A stretch of 15,075 nucleotides of DNA from Granulosicoccaceae bacterium (GTDB taxonomy: Bacteria; Pseudomonadota; Gammaproteobacteria; Granulosicoccales; Granulosicoccaceae): assembly GCA_023301405.1 (NCBI GenBank), contig JALZUX010000135.1, positions 1-15,075 of the forward strand, given 5' to 3'. The position numbers and the translations under genes were made by a program. This document shows positions 1-6,227 of the stretch, piece by piece. How positions within the stretch are numbered: the stretch's first letter is position 1; the number at the start of each line of letters is the position of its first letter. The notes beneath the pieces were generated by a model. That model was not told where the DNA came from, did no database searches, and was given only the letters and a program-made list of their open reading frames with translations.

Positions 1-238
1 TGCTCAACGCTGACGGCAACAGCGGCGGGTTATGTGTTAATCGCCACAACAAGCGGAACGCAACCAATAGCAGGGCCATTATTCCGAACGACTTATGCCA
101 CTGAATTAGTTCGAAGCGGAATGGGTCATCAGCCTCGAGCGAGTTCACGAACTTGCCCACCACAACAAGGCCGGTCAGCAAAATTGCGATCAGCCAATGC
201 AGGCTGATCGCAACTGAATTGTAACGATGTGAAGACAT
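1..238 (-). CDS. Cytochrome b561 family protein, partial (C-terminus outside window)
   Basis: The 79 visible residues start MSSHRYNSVAISLHWLIA and continue through two hydrophobic stretches (about 10-28 and 50-66). His14 (in the LHW motif) and His48 (in QWHKSFG) sit where b561-type cytochromes place haem ligands in the first two helices. This is the bacterial di-haem inner-membrane b561 family (as E. coli YceJ/CybB), which moves electrons between the quinone pool and periplasmic partners. The ATG at 238-236 shares its A with the TAA stop of the upstream yceI-like gene (TAATG), so the two are translationally coupled. A yceI/b561 pairing is common in proteobacteria. The remaining helices and the other haem ligands lie beyond position 1. 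Family assignment is firm; the physiological partner is unknown. Confidence 0.88.
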   Translation of the reverse strand, partial: MSSHRYNSVAISLHWLIAILLTGLVVVGKFVNSLEADDPFRFELIQWHKSFGIMALLLVAFRLLWRLTHNPPLLPSALS

Positions 239-828
239 TACTCGGCTTTAAGCATCTCTGCCTCAATGTGCAACTTCACCTCATCACTAACGAATGGTGC
301 GCTTGCGCCCAGCCCCCACTGCGAGCGCTTCAAACCACCCACTGCAGATATACCAACAACAGGCTTCTTCGACATGGGGTGGTTCATTGCCGCATTTATA
401 GTAACTTTAAGAACAACCGGGTGTGTTTGATCTTTGACCGTTAGATCACCAGCTAAATCATAAGTGCCATCTGAATTTGCACTTACCGCTGTGCTTGCAA
501 AAGTGATATTCGGGTTGTTTGCAACATCAAACCATTTTTCACCGGTAATATGATCGTACCAAATTTCCGAGCCGGTCTGCACGCTGTCAGTTTTGATATC
601 GAGCGACACCTTGGTGTTAACAGGCTCAGCATTGTCGAGATCCATGGATATCTTAAATTCTTCAAAACCTAGCGTCGGGTTAGACAATCCTAGGTGATTG
701 TACTGGAATCGGATATAGGCGTGAGTTGTATCAACATGGTAGGTGCCTGATGGTACCGCCGACAAATCCGCAGCGTTCGCACCGCCGGCAAAAACAGCTA
801 CCGAAAGAAGGATTGCAGAATATTTCAT
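238..828 (-). CDS. YceI family periplasmic lipocalin-like protein
   Basis: A 196-residue protein with a typical Sec signal peptide (MKYSAILLSVAVFAGGANA, cleavage after residue 19). The mature part is one YceI domain: an opening GTYHVDTTHAYIRFQYNHLG strand, a central DLAGDLTVKDQTHPVVLKV segment, and a closing GLKRSQWGLGA...VSDEVKLHIEAEM segment. YceI proteins are extended beta-barrels; characterised members bind polyisoprenoid/quinone-like lipids, but the role is rarely proven. The frame stays open upstream to 888. I chose the ATG at 828 because it has an AGGAAT ribosome site at 840-835 and starts exactly at the signal peptide. It overlaps the b561 gene by one base. Presumably the protein works with the b561 cytochrome in periplasmic redox or quinone handling; that is inference from context. 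Confidence 0.93.
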   Translation of the reverse strand: MKYSAILLSVAVFAGGANAADLSAVPSGTYHVDTTHAYIRFQYNHLGLSNPTLGFEEFKISMDLDNAEPVNTKVSLDIKTDSVQTGSEIWYDHITGEKWFDVANNPNITFASTAVSANSDGTYDLAGDLTVKDQTHPVVLKVTINAAMNHPMSKKPVVGISAVGGLKRSQWGLGASAPFVSDEVKLHIEAEMLKAE

Positions 829-927
829 AGAGTTATTCCTGAATAAAGAGAACAGTTGATTTGTGTAGCGCATCCATTCGGATATCACAAACTGGCGAGA
901 TTCACCGAGGCACTAGCGCACCTTTGA

Positions 928-956
928 AGTATGCTGACCAAATTTGATAATCGCAA
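928..956 (-). promoter_or_regulatory. Possible sigma70 promoter for the yceI/b561 pair
   Basis: On the minus strand, TTGCGA (956-951) and CATACT (933-928) are separated by exactly 17 bases. Transcription would start near 921 and give a leader of about 93 bases before the ATG at 828. A short inverted repeat, AAGGC-ctgc-GCCTT (955-968), abuts the -35 box and could be an operator. Each hexamer has mismatches to consensus, so this is a suggestion only. Confidence 0.33.
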
Positions 957-1045
957 GGCCTGCGCCTTACCGATGACAATGTATCTAATTACAGACAGCC
1001 TGCTTTACGTTACCTTGACATTTATTGTTTGGACGGATTAAAACC

Positions 1046-1936
1046 ATGCTCTCAGCAGCGCAAATCGCACAATACAAAGAAAACGGATTTATCCTCTTGG
1101 AAGATGCACTTTCACCAGAGCAGCTAACCAGGTTGCAGCAAGTGACAGCATCGCTTATCAGCCAATCGGCAAACGTGACTGAAAGTAATGAGATATTTGA
1201 TCTCGACGAAGGCCATAGCAAAGATAATCCGCGACTCACCCGCATAAAGCTGCCACACACGCTCGACCCCATCTATTGGGAAGTCTTGAGAAGCGAGCAG
1301 ATCAGCAACCTGATCAGGCCACTCCTTGGCAACAATATCAGACTACATACCAGTAAACTAAACACCAAGGCACCTGATGGTGGCATGGCGGTAGAGTGGC
1401 ATCAAGACTGGGCGTTTTACCCTCACACTAATGATGACTTACTTGCTGTAGGCATAATGCTGGAGGATGTAAACGAAGACAGCGGTCCCCTGATGGCGAT
1501 CCCGGGCACACACAAAGGACCCATACTTGATCACAGCAGAGATGGTGTTTTCTGTGGTGCTATCGATCCTGCAGACCCGCTTTTTGATCCAACCAAAGCG
1601 CACACACTGACTGGCAAAGCAGGCTCACTTTCTATTCATCATGTACGGACCCTTCACGGCTCGGCCCCCAACCATTCAAATCGCGCAAGAAAAATTCTAT
1701 TTTACGAATGCATATCGGCTGACGCATGGCCAATAGCCGGTGGCGTAAGCAATTACAACGGCATGAATCAACAAGAGCTATGGGACACAATGTGGGACCG
1801 CACCATTTGTGGCGAACAACCACGCCACGCTCGCCTAAGTAATGTGCCAGTGTCCATGCCACTTGCCCCGCCACCTGACCCTACTTCAATTTTTAAAGTT
1901 CAAAAAAGTGGTGGCGCCGTGAGCGCGTTTAAATAA
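1046..1936 (+). CDS. Phytanoyl-CoA dioxygenase (PhyH) family Fe(II)/2-oxoglutarate-dependent oxygenase
   Basis: A 296-residue cytoplasmic enzyme of usual PhyH length. The facial iron triad is visible: His119 and Asp121 in VEWHQDW, and distal His204 in TLHGSAPNHS. Arg215 in NRARK is placed to bind the 2-oxoglutarate carboxylate. The N-terminus (QYKENGFILLEDALSPEQL) is the usual PhyH opening, and GPLMAIPGTHKG is the conserved loop between the iron ligands. Such enzymes hydroxylate unactivated carbons; substrates range from phytanoyl-CoA to ectoine and many natural products, and nothing here fixes the substrate. The frame can be extended to a TTG at 1025, but the ATG at 1046 has a GGACGGA ribosome site at 1031-1037 and is preferred. 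The gene is divergent from yceI and convergent with dctM, so it appears monocistronic. It could be linked to the solute imported by the TRAP system, but that is speculation. Confidence 0.87.
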   Translation: MLSAAQIAQYKENGFILLEDALSPEQLTRLQQVTASLISQSANVTESNEIFDLDEGHSKDNPRLTRIKLPHTLDPIYWEVLRSEQISNLIRPLLGNNIRLHTSKLNTKAPDGGMAVEWHQDWAFYPHTNDDLLAVGIMLEDVNEDSGPLMAIPGTHKGPILDHSRDGVFCGAIDPADPLFDPTKAHTLTGKAGSLSIHHVRTLHGSAPNHSNRARKILFYECISADAWPIAGGVSNYNGMNQQELWDTMWDRTICGEQPRHARLSNVPVSMPLAPPPDPTSIFKVQKSGGAVSAFK

Positions 1937-1984
1937 AAAAATTCTTTTCTAAATAAGCCTTTAATTATTCCAGACCGATAAACC

Positions 1985-2021
1985 CCTGCCACCTGCTCAA
2001 TTATGGGTAGGTGGCTTCAGG
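1985..2021. terminator. Possible bidirectional hairpin between the convergent phyH-like and dctM genes
   Basis: GCCACCT (1988-1994) and AGGTGGC (2009-2015) form a perfect 7-bp inverted repeat with a 14-base loop. An outer CCTG/CAGG pair (1985-1988 and 2018-2021) offers an alternative extension. It lies in the 120-base gap between two convergent stop codons, where a shared terminator is expected. Neither strand shows a good T-run right after the stem, so intrinsic termination is uncertain. Confidence 0.35.
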
Positions 2022-2056
2022 ATTTAACAACGACACCAAACCTTACTGGCTGGCCG

Positions 2057-3685
2057 TTATAAGAAGAGTGTGACGATGCCCGGCCAGATTAACAGAACAC
2101 TCAATGCCAACAACTGAAGGCCGATAAACGGTAAGAAGCCCCGAAAAATATCAGTCAATGAGATATGCGGGGGCGCTACAGACTTCAGGTAGAAGGCCGC
2201 CCCACCAAACGGCGGCGATAGAAAACTGACTTGCATATTCATACAGAACAGCACCCCGAACCAGACACTCACATGGCGCGGGTCAAGCTGACCGATAAAA
2301 CCGATATCTTCAATAGGCATGGCCTTAACAATTGGCAAAAAGACCGGGATGATCAACAGCACAATACCAACCCAATCCATGAATGCACCCATAAACAATA
2401 GAATCAGCATCATGGTCAGCAGCACAAGGAATGTCGACATTTCGGCGCCAACAATCATCCCTGCGATATAAGTGGGCCCACCGGCTAGCGTGTAGGCACC
2501 CGATAACGCCGCTGCACCAACGGTCACCCAAATAATTGTGCCTGTCGAGCGTAGTGTGCGCATAACACTATCCCATACAAGCCCCACCGAAGCTTCGCCA
2601 CGCAGAAGAGCGATGACAAACACAGCCAACGCACCCATACCTGCCGCTTCGGTAATACCGGTTACACCGCCGTAAATTGAACCCAGTACAATACTGATCA
2701 CTACTATTGGCGGTACCAGCCCCTTACCTTTATGCCAGCCGCGGAAAGACCTTTCACGACCAACAACAAAGAAAACAACCGCTAACGCTGCTACTACGGC
2801 TGCGATCAAATACGGCAAATGGTATGACATGCCTAGGAACAACGGCCCTTGATCTTCAGTCAGATTCTGATTAACACCCAGCAGCGTGTAGGTACCGGCG
2901 CGCAACAGTAACAAACTTGCCACAGTGGCTACGCACAGTGCGACAAAACCCAAAAACATAAAGTGCTTTTCAGACCCGGCTGGATCATCTGCCGCAGGCT
3001 CTGCCAGCGGAGCAAGAGATGGATTAACGCGAGTCCTGATAATGATGTAAATGATAATAAAAGAGGCCAATACAAACCCGGGTAGAAATGCACCGGTAAA
3101 CAACGCCTTAATCGACGTTTCGGTAATGAGTCCATAGATGATCAATACAATCGATGGCGGAATCATGGTCCCCAGTGACCCTGACGCACAGATGGTTCCT
3201 ATCGCTAAATTTTGGTTATAGCCCAAACGCAGCATTTGCGGCAAGGCAATCAGACCTAACAATACGATCTCACCGCCAATGATGCCCGACATTGCTGCCA
3301 GCAGAACGGCCATCACCGAGGTCACAATAGCAATACCCCCGCGCGTTCGACTTAACCAGAAATCAAGTGAGTCATACATGCTTTTGGCGACACCTGAACG
3401 CTCGAGCAGCGACGCCATGAATATGAACAACGGCACTGAAATCAACACGTACTCTGTGAGCAGATCAAATATCTTTTGCGCTAATATGTAAAGCGGCCCG
3501 GTGCCGGGCCTGCCAGTCAATAAGCCTTCCCCAAATGACATTGGGTTTGTCAGTAGACCGGGTTCAAACTTCATCACCATTACGGCCAATGCCAACACGG
3601 CAGAGGCTAGGCCCAGTGGCATACCAATCGCCAGCGTAAACAACAGACCAAGGACAAGTACCAGAGAAATAGTGCCGATATCCAT
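2057..3685 (-). CDS. dctM: TRAP transporter large permease subunit (DctM family)
   Basis: A 542-residue polytopic inner-membrane protein, the ion-coupled channel-forming subunit of a tripartite TRAP transporter. DctM hallmarks are present: VPLFIFMASLLERSGVA (about 84-100), AAMSGIIGGEIVLLG (130-144), ASGSLGTMIPPSIVLIIYG (167-185) and YGGVTGITEAAGMGA (338-352). Typical DctM proteins have about 430 residues. The extra length is mostly a block at about 225-320, with a charged stretch (AEPAADDP) and two additional predicted membrane segments before the second half of the fold. Its ATG (3685-3683) overlaps the dctQ stop as TAATG, so translation is coupled. Substrate cannot be deduced from this subunit. 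It is the last gene of the operon and converges with the dioxygenase gene. Confidence 0.95.
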   Translation of the reverse strand: MDIGTISLVLVLGLLFTLAIGMPLGLASAVLALAVMVMKFEPGLLTNPMSFGEGLLTGRPGTGPLYILAQKIFDLLTEYVLISVPLFIFMASLLERSGVAKSMYDSLDFWLSRTRGGIAIVTSVMAVLLAAMSGIIGGEIVLLGLIALPQMLRLGYNQNLAIGTICASGSLGTMIPPSIVLIIYGLITETSIKALFTGAFLPGFVLASFIIIYIIIRTRVNPSLAPLAEPAADDPAGSEKHFMFLGFVALCVATVASLLLLRAGTYTLLGVNQNLTEDQGPLFLGMSYHLPYLIAAVVAALAVVFFVVGRERSFRGWHKGKGLVPPIVVISIVLGSIYGGVTGITEAAGMGALAVFVIALLRGEASVGLVWDSVMRTLRSTGTIIWVTVGAAALSGAYTLAGGPTYIAGMIVGAEMSTFLVLLTMMLILLFMGAFMDWVGIVLLIIPVFLPIVKAMPIEDIGFIGQLDPRHVSVWFGVLFCMNMQVSFLSPPFGGAAFYLKSVAPPHISLTDIFRGFLPFIGLQLLALSVLLIWPGIVTLFL

Positions 3686-4533
3686 TAGTGACTACCTACG
3701 CTGCGTTTAATGGCTTCAAGTTCGTCTTCGTCAATCTCAACGGCACTTCTTTTTTCAGATGGATCAATATTCCAGTCATTGATCAGATTCAGCAGCGCTT
3801 GGATTGCAATCAACGCCATCATGATCAGAATCATTGGCTGCAAGGTTGCCGGTATAGGTGGATCGAAGGCAGTACCGAACATTTCCCACCGATAAAACTT
3901 AGTGATAAAGATCTGCTTGTAGCTACCGAAAATCAGGCCGAAAGTGAAGACCCAGATAAGTGCCACCGAGATCATATCGAACAAGTGCTGAATCCACCGG
4001 GGCATTAAATCATAGATAATAAATATTCTTATAAAGCAGCGCTGTTGCATCGCATAGAAACCAGACAACAAAAATACAAAGCCTGCTATCCAAAGCGTGA
4101 GTTCATTCGCCCACAGCGTTGGAGCACTGAAAAAATACCGAAGTGTTACTTCGTAAAGCATAACGAAGGTCATGATGAGTATCAGCATCATAGTGACGCG
4201 CCCGACAAATAAGGCGACACGATCAATTGATCGCCACTGTTCGTATTCCATTTTGGTACACCGAACGGTGCGCATGCCGATGTAGAAAATAATCGGCATT
4301 AGGATCAGTGCCGCCCAGTCGATGATGTCAGCGACCCCGCCAAATAAACCGGGAAGATTTGGAGCGATATCTTTGAGCGCATGCAACGCGCTTATTTTAT
4401 CGTGCAGACTCTGATCTGCATGCGGAATAAAATCCAGAAGGTAAGCTGGGATGTGCCAAATTGCCCATCCGGCGCATACAACAAATGCAATTGGCACCAC
4501 CCATTCAATCAAGCTTCCGGGTTTTTTTTCCAT
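3685..4533 (-). CDS. dctQ: TRAP transporter small permease subunit (DctQ family), N-terminally extended
   Basis: A 282-residue inner-membrane protein. The DctQ core occupies about 105-255, with the diagnostic stretch EVTLRYFF..PTLWANELTL (128-147) and GFYAMQQRCFIRI (158-170), followed by two more membrane segments (185-205 and 232-252). DctQ proteins are usually 160-200 residues. Here about 100 residues precede the core and contain two additional hydrophobic segments (about 10-33 and 70-87). DctQ helps the periplasmic binding protein dock on DctM. The ATG at 4533 starts MEKKPGS; its ribosome site is poor (an A-rich tract), which may keep membrane-subunit synthesis below that of the binding protein. 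It follows dctP by 105 bases containing a strong hairpin and overlaps dctM by one base. Confidence 0.92.
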   Translation of the reverse strand: MEKKPGSLIEWVVPIAFVVCAGWAIWHIPAYLLDFIPHADQSLHDKISALHALKDIAPNLPGLFGGVADIIDWAALILMPIIFYIGMRTVRCTKMEYEQWRSIDRVALFVGRVTMMLILIMTFVMLYEVTLRYFFSAPTLWANELTLWIAGFVFLLSGFYAMQQRCFIRIFIIYDLMPRWIQHLFDMISVALIWVFTFGLIFGSYKQIFITKFYRWEMFGTAFDPPIPATLQPMILIMMALIAIQALLNLINDWNIDPSEKRSAVEIDEDELEAIKRSVGSH

Positions 4534-4570
4534 AGTCTTTTTTTACGCGTCGATATTTTATACAAGTACA

Positions 4571-4599
4571 CAGTGCAGAGCCATGACGGCCCTGCACTG
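4571..4599 (-). promoter_or_regulatory. Intercistronic hairpin between dctP and dctQ
   Basis: CAGTGCAG (4571-4578) and CTGCACTG (4592-4599) form a perfect 8-bp stem. GCC/GGC inside it add three more pairs beyond a single mismatch, around an ATGAC apex. It begins 40 bases past the dctP stop. In the direction of transcription (minus) there is no T-run after the stem. It is therefore more likely an mRNA-protecting or partial-attenuation element that raises binding-protein output over the permease subunits than a full terminator. Confidence 0.6.
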
Positions 4600-4638
4600 A
4601 CGACGAAGGAGCATTTTCCTTACGATTTTCTCACTAAC

Positions 4639-5673
4639 TTACTTCATTGCACCCATATCTTTAAGAAAGGCAATATGGCTTTCCAGCATCGACTTAGCTT
4701 CTGGTGTGGTTGCAAACTCGACCCAGCCTTTTTGAACCGCATCCCGATAAGCCTGCAAATCTTCAGCCGACCACTCATAAAGATTTACGCCCTTTTCACG
4801 AAGTTCTTTCGCAGTTTTAGCATTAGCAACTTCATTAGCAGTTGCGTTCTTTAACGCCAGAGCCTGCATTGCCGTTTTCATAATTGCCTGGTGATGACCT
4901 GGCATTTTATCCCACACAGCTTTGTTGCAAGCCAAGTGATCAGCAGGCATTGAGTGAAAGCCCGGGAAGTTGGTGTGCTCGGCAATATCGTACAAACCCA
5001 AGCCTACGTTATTAGTTAAGTTTGCGGCATCAGCGCCATCAATGATTCCTGATTCCAGTGCGGTAAAGATTTCGTTGAAATCCATAACAATAGGCGACGC
5101 ACCAAGATTCTTGAATACCAGAGTTGCTAAGCCCGGGGGTGACCGGAATTTCCAGTTTTTAAAGTCTGCAGCACTTCGGATAGGTTTAGTTGAAGCCAAT
5201 GACTCTGGTCCTGGGATCCACCATCCAACAAATTCCATATCGTATTTGTTGTAAAGGCTGTTGACTGACTCGTAGCCGTTTCCATGCAGCATCCATGCGA
5301 GTTGCTGATACGGGTTCTGGTAACCACCAAGAAGATCACCTGCAAACTGAAATGCCGGGTTTTTACCGGTTTGGTAAGCACCACCAGTCATATCACAGTC
5401 AAGAATACCAGTCGCTGCCGCATCGAAAGTTTCAGTGGACTTGACCACAGAGCTAGATAGAAATAATTCGATCTGGATTTCACCATTCGACATTGTCTGA
5501 ACGTTGTCAACAAAATCTTTGGCCATTTCACCTGAAAGTTGCTCAGGCGTGAAATGCGTTTGAATCCGTAATTTTGTATCTTCAGCGCTCGCTGTTCCGG
5601 CAGCACAGGCAAGTGCCAATGCCGCCACACCAGTAGTGGCTAGCTTGATCGCAGGTTTTATAGTTTTGTTCAT
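4639..5673 (-). CDS. dctP: TRAP transporter periplasmic solute-binding protein (DctP family)
   Basis: A 344-residue protein with a Sec signal peptide (first 30 residues, ending AAGTASA before EDTKLRIQTH). The mature domain shows the TRAP-binding-protein order: a first strand KLRIQTHFTPE, the FVGWWIPGPESLAS segment, the KFRSPPG motif with Arg177, and then FNEIFTALESGIIDGADA (199-216). In the family, the arginine equivalent to Arg177 makes a salt bridge with the ligand carboxylate, so an organic acid is the expected cargo. The actual ligand is not identifiable by eye. The aromatic-rich WW region resembles the TakP-like (2-oxoacid) branch more than the sialic-acid SiaP branch; this is a weak impression. 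A GAGGAT ribosome site precedes the ATG at 5673-5671. It is the first gene of the dctPQM operon. Confidence 0.94.
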   Translation of the reverse strand: MNKTIKPAIKLATTGVAALALACAAGTASAEDTKLRIQTHFTPEQLSGEMAKDFVDNVQTMSNGEIQIELFLSSSVVKSTETFDAAATGILDCDMTGGAYQTGKNPAFQFAGDLLGGYQNPYQQLAWMLHGNGYESVNSLYNKYDMEFVGWWIPGPESLASTKPIRSAADFKNWKFRSPPGLATLVFKNLGASPIVMDFNEIFTALESGIIDGADAANLTNNVGLGLYDIAEHTNFPGFHSMPADHLACNKAVWDKMPGHHQAIMKTAMQALALKNATANEVANAKTAKELREKGVNLYEWSAEDLQAYRDAVQKGWVEFATTPEAKSMLESHIAFLKDMGAMK

Positions 5674-6227
5674 GATTATCCTCGCTTAATAAATTGTCAG
5701 AACAACAGCAGTGGTGCGGAGTCTGAGCGGATTTAGCCAACAGCGCTTACCGGTTTTGTTATGACACAGCTAGATTGATTTATGAAGGAACACAAATTCG
5801 CCTCGCAAAATCCACCGTTAACTGGCACCCCATGAATCTGCGGGCGGTAGACAAAAAGATATCATCTACACCGAAATGGAGCGCCTGACTTGCTGATCAC
5901 CGGTAACACTGATAAACCAGCTGCCCTCAAGCAGTTACAGAATCATACCACTCGTCACCAAACAAACAATAACTCGATCAGACAAAATGTCGTTTCTTTT
6001 GAGACAGAAATGACGCATTTATTGGTGAGGCGATTTCTAGTTCGTGCTTTTTCACAGACAGCGACGCGCGAGGCTGTACGAGGCCATATTTTTATCCCAC
6101 CACACGCGGGCTCATTACCTATTGAACGTGAGTCGTAATAAATAACTAATTGGGTCGGTGAATGAATAGCGCGCCTGAGTGGCACGCTGTAACACTTATT
6201 CTAATATTGACACCGATTAAAGTGCAC
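5674..6227. other. 554-base gap: dctPQM upstream region and xdhB 3' region
   Basis: No convincing gene is present. Open frames of 76-82 codons on both strands lack ribosome sites and recognisable sequence. The right part must hold the end of the xdhAB transcript, and the left part the dctPQM promoter. The only plausible minus-strand hexamers (TTGCGA near 5816-5811 and CATAAA some 18 bases on) are too poor to call. An imperfect 10-bp inverted repeat lies at 5988-6015. A second inverted repeat, TCACCAA (5955-5961)/TTGGTGA (6022-6028), encloses it. Confidence 0.5.
5988..6015. repeat. Imperfect inverted repeat in the dctP-xdhB gap
   Basis: TGTCGTTTCT (5988-5997) and AGAAATGACG (6006-6015) pair over ten positions if two G-T wobbles are allowed, with an 8-base centre. 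The flanking TCACCAA/TTGGTGA repeat makes a nested symmetrical block. It could be an operator for the dctPQM promoter or a structured RNA end. I cannot distinguish these, and chance is possible in an AT-rich gap. Confidence 0.3.

Noticed and set aside
829..888. In-frame N-terminal extension of the YceI protein to 888
   Set aside because: The extension precedes a clean signal peptide with its own ribosome site, so the ATG at 828 is the likely start.
1015..1043. TTGACA plus TTAAAA with 17-base spacing just before the dioxygenase gene
   Set aside because: Transcription would begin at about the ATG (1046) and leave out the ribosome site at 1031-1037, so it cannot be the main promoter for this start.
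4381..4854. 157-codon plus-strand frame across the dctP/dctQ junction
   Set aside because: It is antisense to two well-supported genes and has no recognisable protein features.
5890..6185. Open frames of 76-82 codons on both strands in the dctP-xdhB gap
   Set aside because: No ribosome sites, odd composition and mutual overlap; chance is the simplest explanation.
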